DNA of 64,000 nt from Spirosoma agri (lineage in GTDB: Bacteria > Bacteroidota > Bacteroidia > Cytophagales > Spirosomataceae): contig NZ_JAAGNZ010000001.1 of the NCBI RefSeq assembly GCF_010747415.1, forward strand, positions 3,038,001-3,102,000, read 5' to 3'. The stretch's first letter is position 1; each line of letters opens with the position of its first letter. Position numbers and translations under genes: made by a program. The notes under the pieces were generated by a model, which worked only from the letters and a program-made list of their open reading frames with translations, was not told the origin of the DNA and searched no databases. Positions 52,889 through 61,831 of this stretch are shown here, piece after piece.

Positions 52889-53215
52889 ATGGGAGCCGTA
52901 AGAAGGAAAATTTCCAAAGATTTTGATATAGATAATCTGCCCGTAACTGAGAGGATTGTAGAGCTTTCAAGGGAGTTAACTTCTCTAGGATTTATAAAGA
53001 GGGCAATTGCGACATTGTTAAGTTTTTTACTTGCGCTCCCTAAGCCCAGCCTTATTGGCGCTTTCGGAATAGCCATGCTCGCTTATACATATAACCCAAC
53101 GGACGATTATTTACGATATGGTGCAATCATAGGTAGTATCGTAGGTCTTATATTTGGCGCAATCAATCAGCTTTCGTCTAGCGGTAAGCCTAGCAAGCAA
53201 CAGCCAGACAACTAA
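52889..53215 (+). CDS. Small membrane protein
   Basis: The 108-residue protein has a charged helix first (DFDIDNLPVTERIVELSREL), then two hydrophobic segments (about 40-62 and 76-95) and a polar tail. Its partner gene follows 12 bases later. No family recognised; a holin-like role cannot be excluded because the tape measure gene is next. Confidence 0.5.
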   Translation: MGAVRRKISKDFDIDNLPVTERIVELSRELTSLGFIKRAIATLLSFLLALPKPSLIGAFGIAMLAYTYNPTDDYLRYGAIIGSIVGLIFGAINQLSSSGKPSKQQPDN

Positions 53216-53227
53216 ACCCTTTGTCGT

Positions 53228-53545
53228 TTGAAAGAAGTCTTTACTTGGCTTTGGATGGTCTATATCACTACCGGAATATCTTTTCTGTATTATATTTTAC
53301 CTGCCAGACTACCCCAATACAAACCTACCTTTTTTAGTGCGTGTAGTGTAGCACTTGGTGCACTGGCAACTATGGGCGCAATAAACGTTTGGGCCTCACT
53401 TTCAGACCTTAAAGATTGTAATTGCCTCTTGAATGACGGTAACAGTTTTATTCTTAGTAAAGAAATAATACTACTGGGCTGTTTAGTTATTGGCGGAATT
53501 TCACTCGCAGAATTACTGCAAAAATTTGTAGAAAAATACAAATAG
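53228..53545 (+). CDS. Small membrane protein, second of pair
   Basis: The 105-residue frame has three hydrophobic segments (about 5-25, 36-57, 79-99) and starts at TTG, as no ATG lies near. It follows the first membrane gene closely, so the two probably act together. Function unknown. Confidence 0.5.
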   Translation: MKEVFTWLWMVYITTGISFLYYILPARLPQYKPTFFSACSVALGALATMGAINVWASLSDLKDCNCLLNDGNSFILSKEIILLGCLVIGGISLAELLQKFVEKYK

Positions 53546-53560
53546 ATTCATTTGCATTAA

Positions 53561-53594
53561 TTAGTAAAACAACTATCTGCCTAGTAGCGTAACT
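53561..53594 (+). repeat. Dispersed block TTAGTAAAACAACTA-GCGTAACTC, copy E
   Basis: TTAGTAAAACAACTA (53561-53575) followed by GCGTAACTC (53587-53595) matches the outer half of the sites at 52651-52772 and, inverted, 58471-58508. The palindrome half is absent. It lies at the 3' side of the tape measure gene, just before its terminator, while the inverted copy lies at its 5' side. Confidence 0.65.
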
Positions 53595-53598
53595 CAAA

Positions 53599-53643
53599 CG
53601 AATAGAAAAGGCCCAACCAATATAGTGCGACCTTTTCTATTCG
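53599..53643 (-). terminator. Hairpin at tape measure 3' end
   Basis: Perfect 13-bp arms 53599-53611 and 53631-53643 end 4 bases before the tape measure stop. The T-run is weak, so it is a probable but not certain terminator; if active it would uncouple the tape measure from the left tail block. Confidence 0.6.
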
Positions 53644-53646
53644 TGC

Positions 53647-56600
53647 TTAAACGCCTTTCGCCCTAAGTGGATCTGACTTGCCATTCGATTCTATCCTGCC
53701 AAGCCGTTCGTCCATTGATTTCAAATAAGATAGATAATTGCTGTTTGAGGAAATGTTGCTTAAAAAGACCAGTGATTCGCGCACAGCTTGATTTGTATCA
53801 GCCTGAGTGATTCGGATAGCCCCGATTTGACTTGCAAGGATTCCCGCCGTTTCTTCCGTGATACTCTTGATGGCACCTGACACAGAATTAGGAGTTGAGG
53901 TTGTAGAATTTGTTGGCTTCAACACGCTAATGCCCGATGCGGCTGCGGCATCCTGAAATTGCTTGAGCCATAGATTGTACTGCTCAAGTGATTCTTTCGA
54001 GTTTTCGTTGAACCGCTGAAAATCATCAATAACGGAACCATCGCCCCCGTTTTGAGTATCTAGCGATTTTGACATTTCCTCCTGCAAGTCCGTTAAGACC
54101 CCATTGAACGCCTGAGAAAACAGCATCTTGGTAACTAGATTTTCTAGTATATCACTTACGGCGCTGCCAAAGGCGGTCGCGGCATCGGTACCCTCTTTGA
54201 AGGCATTGACGAGGTTATCACGCAGTTTATCCCCCAGACCACCGACTAGATCACGAACGATCTCTTTAATCGCGGCTTTGGCCTTCTCCATCTGATCAGC
54301 CCAATCGAGCGTATCTTGCAGCAAGGCTTTGGTTTTATCATCGACCAGCCCCTGATTGATCAGCGTGGTAGCCAGCTCCTTGTTGAATTCGGTCTGACCA
54401 TCTTTGGTCTTGCTGATCAGTTCCGGATAAGTACCCAGTAGCGAAGCGAACTCGTCCGCTTTTTTCTTGGCACCAAACAATCCAATCAGCCCCCCCGCAA
54501 TGGCACCTATGGCCGTGCCGATCGGACCCGCGATTGCGGTACCGATCGCGGCACCGGATGCGGCATTTTTACCCACCGCACCCCAGTCCACTTTATCACG
54601 CTGACCGGTTTTAGCCTGCCCTTCACTGAGCTTGCGGAGCGATTCCATGTAGCCCTTTGTCGCACCCTGCAACTGAGCAAAACGATCTTTCAACCGACCT
54701 TCATAGTCCTTCGTGAAAACGTTCTCGTTCTGCTCTGCCTGCATACCAATCTGCTCATTGAGCAACTGGTTATACTCCTTTTGCTGGGCAATGACCGACG
54801 CGTAGTAAGCCTCTTCTGCCTGTTTGCGCTGGGCCGCTGCGGACGTAATCGAACTAACGATATTGACTGTTGCGGACAGGATCAACTGCATTCCCTCCGC
54901 TGCGGTCATGTTCTCCTTAAAGGCAGCGGTTATCATGCTCAGGTTACTGGCAAAACCAGACATGAACGCTCCTGCATCACCGATTTCTCCGCCCAGCTGC
55001 ATGTATGCCTCACCCAGTTGAGCCACGAGCTGACCATACTCATTGATCCGGCTCAGATCATCATCCTTGATGGCCAGCTGTAGATCATTGCGCTCTTTGA
55101 GTTTACTCTGGTACTCCTGCGTGTCGGCTAGTAGCTTCTCTTTTTCTAGCGCATCGTTCAGGAGTGCCAGCCGCTTTTTCATGGCCGCACGGCCTGATTC
55201 AAGAATGACCTCATCCAGTTTTTTGAAGGCTTTGGATGCCTGAACTGCCCGTTCGTTGACCTCTTTTATCTCATCAGCTTCACCCTGATTGAGTTGACCC
55301 AGTTTGCCCTGGTACTCCCCTACCTTGCCCACACTGGTCCGCTTGCCCTGGTACTGTTCCAGTAGGCCAGCCCGTAGATCAGCGTATTTGCGGGTGATGG
55401 CTAACCGCTGTTCCTCCGATCCCGTCACGTCCGCCAAATACTGGCCCAACTGCGTACGCAGATCCTGCTGGGTACCAACGATCTGTTCAGCGACCTGACG
55501 ACGAAGTTCAAAATACTCTTTGGTATCCGGCTTGGCATTCAGTTCCTCCTGTTTCTGTTTGAGGACACTCAGGTACCCGGCCAGTGTGGTGGACTCATTA
55601 CGCGCTTTTTCCAGTCCCTCACGAAACAGATCAATGCCGGATTTTTTCGCGGTGATATCATTCCGCTGATCGAGCAGACCACTCAGATTCTTGGTATCGG
55701 TTGGCGATAGCTTGCCACTGCTTTTCTTGGCTTCCAGCGCGGCAATCTGGGTATTGAGGTAGTCGAGATAGCCCTGACCGCTTTTGATGAGTTCAGCAAA
55801 CTGGGTATCGGCTGCCTGCTTACCGTAGGCATCTACCCAGCGTTGATACAACTCGTACTGTTCACGCTTGTAGCTGATTTCCTCGTCGAACGACCGGGTT
55901 GCGATCTTCTTACGAGCTTCTTCAGCCATCTGGTCCGCGTTCAGCTTGATAGCCTGCTGCTGGGCAATTTTTCCCTTCTGATCAGCGGGGGTTCTATCCA
56001 GAATCTCCTGAGCCTTTTTGGAAATATTTTCCCAATAGGATACGGATCCGTACGGACCAACCTTGTCCGCATCTTTTTCCGCTTTGGTCTTATCACCCGT
56101 CAGCCGCCGTTTCTGGGCTTCAAGGGTTTCAATTTCCTTGCGGATCTGGGCATTGGCTTTATCGCCTTTGTTGAGATCGAGCGATTCTTTTTTCTTCTTA
56201 ATCTCAGCATCCAGATACTCAATCGTAATAGCCTGAACTGCGTGGCCTTTAGTCTCCGACGAATTCAGCGCATCACGCTGTTTGGTGAGTTCAGCCAGCC
56301 TAATCTCATTGTCTTTATAGGCTGGGCTCAGTTTATCAATGGAGCCACGAACCGTTTCCAGACGCTGAATCTCTGCGTTGATGGCATCTTTGGTACCGGC
56401 CTTGTACAACGTGGAGATGTTGCCATTGATCTGGTTGATGACATCCCCCGTTTTTTTCTTGGTTTCAATGGCCTGTTCCAGTTCGCGCTGGGCTGCGTTG
56501 GCATCCTGAAACGCCCCCACACCACCTCCACGAGCATCCGGACCAGTCGGTAAGGTTGGCTTTTTCTTAGCATCTGCCCGTTTACGAACCAGATCATCTT

Positions 56601-58083
56601 CAGCTTTTTTGAGCTTTTCAGCGGCTTCGATATCCTGTTCGATGGCTGATTTCAACGCACCCTGGGCCGCTTCTAACCGGATTTTCTTTTCGAGACTGGC
56701 CAGATACAGGTTGACTTCTTTGGTGAGATCAGCTGTTTTGGCTTTTTCGTAGTCAAGCCCTTTCAGAATGTCCGGTGTGATGGCGTTGATCTTATCGTAG
56801 GCTGCCCGACGTTCTGATTCAGCAACATTCTGATTTTTGAGAATACCAGTCAGGCTGGTAACCTCGATCGACTGTTTACGCAGATCAGTGGACACACCCT
56901 TGCTGGATTCGGACAATAAAAACTGTGCGGATTTAACCTCTAAAGCCTCCTCTCTAAATGTGAAATAGGCCGCTGCCAAACCAGCTAAGGCGGTAGCAAT
57001 TAAAACGTAGGGGTTTGCCAGTAAGGAACCATTGAGAAGAACCTGAGCGCGGGTAAGGAGGGCCGTCGAAGCCGCCGCCTTCGTCTGGGAAAGGGTCAAA
57101 AAGCCGAGCGAATTTGCCGCCTGTGCTTTGGCTATGGCCTGCGCTTCGGTAAAAGCAATATCCTTTAGCTGGGCAACATTTGACAGCAGCAAAGCGGCTT
57201 TGTACGCACCGTAGGTTGCTACGACAACTTGCAGAATCTCAATGAAGTCCTGATAGTGAAGAACGGCCTCTGTAACAGTTGTAAGTACCCCGCCAATGAT
57301 TTCCTCATTCTGCTTTCCGATGTCATTCAACATCCCCTCGTAAGCATCACTAAGCCGCTCCCTTAGACCGTTCAGTGATTTACTTTGTGCGTCCAGTGTA
57401 CCAGCAAACAGACCGCCCGTAGAGGTCATGCTTTCAATGGCTTTCTTGACCTCTGGAAAACCTACTTTACCTTCCTCAACTAGTTTTCTAACGGCCTCCT
57501 CACCCACCCCAAACTGTTTAGCCAGTTCACTTATGAGGGGTATGCCAGAACCGACAAACTGGTTAAGGTCTTGCGCGAATAGCCGCCCCTGCGTTTTAGT
57601 CGTACCGTACAAAAATGTGAGCCTTTCCAATGGTAAGCCCAATCCGGCGGATATGTCCCCCAACCGGCTAAGAGTTGGGATAAGGTCTTTGGCCGCAAAT
57701 CCGTAAGCAAGTAGCTGTTTAGCTCCATTGGCGGCTTCTTTTAACCCAAAAGGGGTATTGGTTGCAAAGTTTCGGGTGTCGCTTAATAATGCCTCCGCTT
57801 TCGTTTTAGAGCGTAGCATTGTGGTAAACGCTATCTCTAAACTTTGAAATTCGGAACGCGTTTTAAGTATCTGGGCAGGTAGTTGTGAGAGGGCTTGAAA
57901 TGAAAAGTAACCAGCGGCCAATTGCCCCAGCCGGGAAAACTGCTGGTCTATTTTTGATGTCTCACGAATCGTGGATGAAGTAAATCCTAACATCCGACGT
58001 TCGGCTGCATCTAGTTGTGAAGCGTAGTTCACATCTCTCACAGCCAAATCAAAACTAAGGGGACCACCGCCAGTTACGCTCAT
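53647..58083 (-). CDS. Phage tape measure protein
   Basis: The 1478-residue protein has the TIGR02675-type tape measure domain at about 60-270 (EIAFTTMLRSKTKAEALL, FGLKEAANGAKQLLAYGF, SAGLGLPLERLTFLYGTTK, DLNQFVGSGIPLISELAKQFGV), hydrophobic segments near 280-380, long charged coiled coils (about 400-1050), a Gly/Ala-rich hydrophobic stretch near 1190-1220 (GAAIGTAIAGPIGTAIGAIAG) and a helical tail. It fixes tail length by spanning the tail tube; by the usual rule its size predicts a tail near 220 nm. In other phages it is directly followed by the distal tail gene, here found 18 kb away. Confidence 0.9.
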   Translation of the reverse strand: MSVTGGGPLSFDLAVRDVNYASQLDAAERRMLGFTSSTIRETSKIDQQFSRLGQLAAGYFSFQALSQLPAQILKTRSEFQSLEIAFTTMLRSKTKAEALLSDTRNFATNTPFGLKEAANGAKQLLAYGFAAKDLIPTLSRLGDISAGLGLPLERLTFLYGTTKTQGRLFAQDLNQFVGSGIPLISELAKQFGVGEEAVRKLVEEGKVGFPEVKKAIESMTSTGGLFAGTLDAQSKSLNGLRERLSDAYEGMLNDIGKQNEEIIGGVLTTVTEAVLHYQDFIEILQVVVATYGAYKAALLLSNVAQLKDIAFTEAQAIAKAQAANSLGFLTLSQTKAAASTALLTRAQVLLNGSLLANPYVLIATALAGLAAAYFTFREEALEVKSAQFLLSESSKGVSTDLRKQSIEVTSLTGILKNQNVAESERRAAYDKINAITPDILKGLDYEKAKTADLTKEVNLYLASLEKKIRLEAAQGALKSAIEQDIEAAEKLKKAEDDLVRKRADAKKKPTLPTGPDARGGGVGAFQDANAAQRELEQAIETKKKTGDVINQINGNISTLYKAGTKDAINAEIQRLETVRGSIDKLSPAYKDNEIRLAELTKQRDALNSSETKGHAVQAITIEYLDAEIKKKKESLDLNKGDKANAQIRKEIETLEAQKRRLTGDKTKAEKDADKVGPYGSVSYWENISKKAQEILDRTPADQKGKIAQQQAIKLNADQMAEEARKKIATRSFDEEISYKREQYELYQRWVDAYGKQAADTQFAELIKSGQGYLDYLNTQIAALEAKKSSGKLSPTDTKNLSGLLDQRNDITAKKSGIDLFREGLEKARNESTTLAGYLSVLKQKQEELNAKPDTKEYFELRRQVAEQIVGTQQDLRTQLGQYLADVTGSEEQRLAITRKYADLRAGLLEQYQGKRTSVGKVGEYQGKLGQLNQGEADEIKEVNERAVQASKAFKKLDEVILESGRAAMKKRLALLNDALEKEKLLADTQEYQSKLKERNDLQLAIKDDDLSRINEYGQLVAQLGEAYMQLGGEIGDAGAFMSGFASNLSMITAAFKENMTAAEGMQLILSATVNIVSSITSAAAQRKQAEEAYYASVIAQQKEYNQLLNEQIGMQAEQNENVFTKDYEGRLKDRFAQLQGATKGYMESLRKLSEGQAKTGQRDKVDWGAVGKNAASGAAIGTAIAGPIGTAIGAIAGGLIGLFGAKKKADEFASLLGTYPELISKTKDGQTEFNKELATTLINQGLVDDKTKALLQDTLDWADQMEKAKAAIKEIVRDLVGGLGDKLRDNLVNAFKEGTDAATAFGSAVSDILENLVTKMLFSQAFNGVLTDLQEEMSKSLDTQNGGDGSVIDDFQRFNENSKESLEQYNLWLKQFQDAAAASGISVLKPTNSTTSTPNSVSGAIKSITEETAGILASQIGAIRITQADTNQAVRESLVFLSNISSNSNYLSYLKSMDERLGRIESNGKSDPLRAKGV

Positions 58084-58384
58084 TTCTATTGTACTTTATC
58101 CATAAGGCAATCAGGAAAGAACGGTATCACTACCGTCAGGCTATAAAGATATTACGTATACTTACATTATAAGTACCCTATTAGAATAATAATTAACTCT
58201 ATATCAGATAGTTAAGGCAATAAATTGTTTATTTCACGAGGCTATTTTTCAGAAGAATTATTTCTTATTACTTCCCTGTAAAGCATTGTACATCAGACAT
58301 CTATAGCTGCTACTACTACTATAATTTATACAAGAAATTGAACAAGAAAATAAACATGATACTGAACAACTAAGAAGGCCTTTA

Positions 58385-58510
58385 TAGTTACACAATTTGG
58401 CGAGATTCATGTATATACATGAAAAATGCTCGCGAGGATATAGAAAAGATAATCGGAATTTTTAGAGGTTGGAGTTACGCAATACGAACAGATAGTTGTC
58501 TTACTAATCA
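58385..58510 (+). repeat. Dispersed palindromic site, copy D
   Basis: TAGTTACACAA (58385-58395), the palindrome ATGTATATACAT (58409-58420), GGAGTTACGCAA (58471-58482) and TAGTTGTCTTACTAA (58493-58507) mirror copy C in inverse order. It lies in the 58084-58898 gap, which otherwise holds only AT-rich sequence, a terminator at 58526-58557, and presumably the promoters of the tape measure and of the 58899 operon. Confidence 0.7.
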
Positions 58511-58525
58511 ATGTATATTCATATA

Positions 58526-58557
58526 AAAAGCTCGACCTCAAATTGTGTCGAGCTTTT
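58526..58557. terminator. Hairpin terminator
   Basis: Perfect 11-bp stem (58526-58536 with 58547-58557) with A and T ends. It stands alone between divergent genes, so it may be a leftover of a lost gene or an insulator. Confidence 0.65.
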
Positions 58558-58898
58558 CGTTTCTATCCACACCAAAACAAAGCCGTTCGAAAACAGCGTT
58601 TGCTTTTCGAATCAAAGATAATATCTAATGTCATTTAACAATCGTAACAAATCTGTCTAAACATATTGAATTCAACTAATCACAATTTTTAATTCAGCTA
58701 ACCTATTTATGTCCATTATGCCAGTTATCTAATTTAAGAATAAGCATGTTCCCGGCCACTATTTAATGTACTCACTATAAGCTATTTATATAGAAGAGGC
58801 TTCACTTGTAAATATTAGAACCATATAAAACACGTGAAAAATACGGTTTTAAATCATACTGGTTCTCAATACATTTGAAAGTTCAAGCAAATAGCAAT

Positions 58899-60998
58899 AT
58901 GAGAAAGATATCCTCTACTTTAAAAATCAGCCTTTTTTACATATGCTTTTTATATTCTACTTCCGCTCTAGGGCAGTTCATTGCTCCAACGACTGCTGTG
59001 GAATTTGATTCAATTACAAAAGATGTTAAAAACTCAATACCGTTTGATCAACCTTTTACCCTTAAGATTACGTACAAAGATAAGTCAAAGCCAGTCGATC
59101 TATCAATTTACGAACTTGATAAATACGGAAAAATTAAGCCTTTAACGCGGAGAGAATTCTTACAAACAAGTTTAAATAATTATGATAAACCCAAAAAAAG
59201 GGAATTTCTATTAACTGGTAGAACAGATGAAAATCTTACTGCTTACAAAGTTGCAGTAAGTAGAAGGAAAAATTTTGTTAAGGAATTGAAAGCGTATTAC
59301 AAAAACAATAGAAATTATACACAGCCACTCTACTCAATAAAAGAGTTTCCTTCGGTTGTGTATGGAAAAGAGACCACCACTATCATCGCTAAAATACCAC
59401 CATTAAACCCTGCTAGTATTTACAAATTTGATTTAACCAAGACTGACGATAATGGTTTTAATGATATTTTCCAATTGACGTTGAAAGAAGTGCTAGAAAA
59501 AAGTAATGAAGCAGAATTAGACTTTAATGTCTTTCTTAACAAATATCCAAGCAATAACTTCAAACCAATAACGTATGAATCATTTAAAAATGAAATAAAT
59601 TCATACCGAGTGCGATATAAAACCAATAATGACATTGCTGGTTTATATCGAACAATAGTGCTTACGGCTTCAGACCAAATACCAACGTTTGAAAAATCCC
59701 TTGAAAATACAACCACTTCTTTCCATATCAACGATCTTCAAAAGAGCCGTTTAAGTACTGATGATAAAAATACATGGTGGATTATTAATAAAGGTTCTTT
59801 ACTTGATGCTGCAAATAAAAGCCTCATTAATAACAATAGGTATAACTTATATCTTTATGACTATACTATAATGCGTTCATCCAATACTAAACACACTGAA
59901 CGTATTGAAAATTATGGTTTATACAATTTCAAAAATGGTTTTTTAGTAAACGATAAAAATGAAACTTTTAAAGAAACAAAATTGAGTGTAGTCAAAGAGC
60001 CTTTTATTTATTCAGTTGTAAGATTTCATGAGATTGAAGCTGATCTTGCCAAAGACATACTAGCTTCAATAAAGTTTGATTCATCTTTAGAAAAATTATA
60101 TAACTTCACTATAAACTGGAGCTGTTCTGCTAGTGAATATTATTGTAAAAATAAAAATTCATTCATCAAAATACTTTCAAACTCTAAGGGCAAAAACACA
60201 AAATGGGATGAAGTATTATCTGGAAAACGTTTGATAAGCTTCAGTCCATTTGATGATCTTTTACAAGATAATAATCTTTTAGGTAGACAAAAAAACTTAC
60301 TAACTTCTATAAAAACAACGGATTCACTGATCAACTATATTGACTACATAAAGTCTATTAAAGGTATAGATCCGGAAATAAGAATAAATGAACTAATTGA
60401 TAATTATAAGACAATTCAAAATAAACTTATTACCTCATCAGGTAAACTCAATGAAATGATTGAGCAAAAATCAAACTATATAACTAGTGTCTCAGAGATT
60501 GTTAATGTGAATACTACCGAATATTCTAAAGGCACAACCAACCAGTTTGAGTTTATAACCAGAAACAAACTCACTATAGTGCCAGACTTTGGGTTAATAG
60601 TTGTTGCCAGAGGTGGAAGTTCATTTGCGGCAACAAACATTCTTCCTTATTTAGGCTTTAACATCAATTTTCGTCAAATAAATAAAGATATACCCTTTAG
60701 TACTATCAGAAATAAAACAGTAGCTCATCGACTATCCTTTATGGCTGGGATAACTCTTTCTTCATTGGCAATACAAGGAGAACGAGAAGATTTGTTTTCT
60801 GGTAAGTCGCTAATGACTGGACTGGGCATTCGATTTAATAATGTCGTAAAACTAGCTCTAGGCGGAGTTTGGTTCAAAGCGTTAAGCACAAAGCCTTTAA
60901 GCGTAGAGAAAAAGCTTATGTTTTCGCCCTACGTTGGCTTATCACTAGATCTTGAATTAAAAGATTTATTTGGAGGTATAGCTAAATTATTTAACTGA
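58899..60998 (+). CDS. Exported protein with outer-membrane-like C-terminus
   Basis: The start at 58899 (RKISSTLKISLFYICFLYSTSALGQ) gives 699 residues with a signal peptide. The first 500 residues are Lys/Asn-rich with beta-sandwich and helical parts; the last 150 (RGGSSFAATNILPYLGFNINF, LSFMAGITLSS, MTGLGIRFNNVVKLALGGVWF, FSPYVGLSLDL) look like amphipathic outer-membrane barrel strands. The gene is very AT-rich. It overlaps the next lipoprotein gene by 1 base. Function unknown. Confidence 0.6.
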   Translation: MRKISSTLKISLFYICFLYSTSALGQFIAPTTAVEFDSITKDVKNSIPFDQPFTLKITYKDKSKPVDLSIYELDKYGKIKPLTRREFLQTSLNNYDKPKKREFLLTGRTDENLTAYKVAVSRRKNFVKELKAYYKNNRNYTQPLYSIKEFPSVVYGKETTTIIAKIPPLNPASIYKFDLTKTDDNGFNDIFQLTLKEVLEKSNEAELDFNVFLNKYPSNNFKPITYESFKNEINSYRVRYKTNNDIAGLYRTIVLTASDQIPTFEKSLENTTTSFHINDLQKSRLSTDDKNTWWIINKGSLLDAANKSLINNNRYNLYLYDYTIMRSSNTKHTERIENYGLYNFKNGFLVNDKNETFKETKLSVVKEPFIYSVVRFHEIEADLAKDILASIKFDSSLEKLYNFTINWSCSASEYYCKNKNSFIKILSNSKGKNTKWDEVLSGKRLISFSPFDDLLQDNNLLGRQKNLLTSIKTTDSLINYIDYIKSIKGIDPEIRINELIDNYKTIQNKLITSSGKLNEMIEQKSNYITSVSEIVNVNTTEYSKGTTNQFEFITRNKLTIVPDFGLIVVARGGSSFAATNILPYLGFNINFRQINKDIPFSTIRNKTVAHRLSFMAGITLSSLAIQGEREDLFSGKSLMTGLGIRFNNVVKLALGGVWFKALSTKPLSVEKKLMFSPYVGLSLDLELKDLFGGIAKLFN

Positions 60999-61741
60999 TG
61001 AAAAAAGAAAAACCTGCACTACTTCTTTTATTCTTGCTTTTAACTGGTTGCTTTAATCCAGACAAATATTTGCAACCTGTAGACTACAAGGATTTAGTTC
61101 AATTTGTGCGTCCATTAAGTAGAACAATTGTTGCAGATGATAGCTCATCTACTTTGGTTGAAGTTACATTTCCTGCTAATGTAACGGATAGCAATAAAAC
61201 TGTAACTATCAATACAACCACAGGCTATTTCGCGGATAACGGGAAAAGATCTATTCAACTACCATCAAAGATCATAAAATCGGAAGGTGAAAATAAGCGA
61301 GTTTCTAGCGTTCGCTTAAAGGGAGGAGTCATAGAAGGAGATGCAATTATAACAGCAAAAGTTGGTGATACGCCCTCTGCGGATACGTTAACAGTTAAAT
61401 TTTTAAAAGCTTATCCGACGCAAATCAAACTTGATTTAAGCTCATTCTCGGTGAAATCAAGCTTCGGTAGCGAACTTACACTAACCGCTACAGTTAGTAG
61501 AAAAAAAGGTAAGCCTTCAGTTGGCAACCTAGTTTCGTTCTCAGTAATTAATGCATTGTCAGGAAATTCAATTGGAGAGTTTAGGTCACTAAATGATCTC
61601 TCAAATGATAAAGGGGTGGCCACTGTTATCTTCGGAATTAAAGATGATTGTTGTATAGGCGACGCGAGAGCAGTTGTGTCAGTGAAGGATTCACTGGGTA
61701 ACACCCTGACTACTTCAAAAAATATAGCTATCACTAAATAG
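60998..61741 (+). CDS. Lipoprotein with Ig-like domains
   Basis: The 247-residue protein has a signal peptide with lipobox LLTGC and two beta-sandwich domains; the second (KLDLSSFSVKSSFGSELTLTATVS, SNDKGVATVIFG) fits a Big_1-like fold. It is translationally coupled to the upstream outer-membrane-like gene, so they likely form a surface complex. Function unknown. Confidence 0.65.
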   Translation: MKKEKPALLLLFLLLTGCFNPDKYLQPVDYKDLVQFVRPLSRTIVADDSSSTLVEVTFPANVTDSNKTVTINTTTGYFADNGKRSIQLPSKIIKSEGENKRVSSVRLKGGVIEGDAIITAKVGDTPSADTLTVKFLKAYPTQIKLDLSSFSVKSSFGSELTLTATVSRKKGKPSVGNLVSFSVINALSGNSIGEFRSLNDLSNDKGVATVIFGIKDDCCIGDARAVVSVKDSLGNTLTTSKNIAITK

Positions 61742-61752
61742 AGAATCCAATA

Positions 61753-61792
61753 CAAATACTTCAACCTATGGAATGGACAGTTGAAGTATTTG
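61753..61792. terminator. Terminator between convergent genes
   Basis: CAAATACTTCAAC (61753-61765) pairs perfectly with 61780-61792. It follows the lipoprotein gene by 11 bases and lies 39 bases from the end of the facing GIY-YIG gene. Confidence 0.75.
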
Positions 61793-61831
61793 TTGCTATC
61801 GAAAATAAAGGAGTTATTTATCGGAGGTACA

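Noticed and set aside
36293..58510. ATGTATATACAT copies as terminators
   Set aside because: The palindromes are AT-rich, too weak for a stem and lack T-runs; real terminators with strong stems are found nearby.
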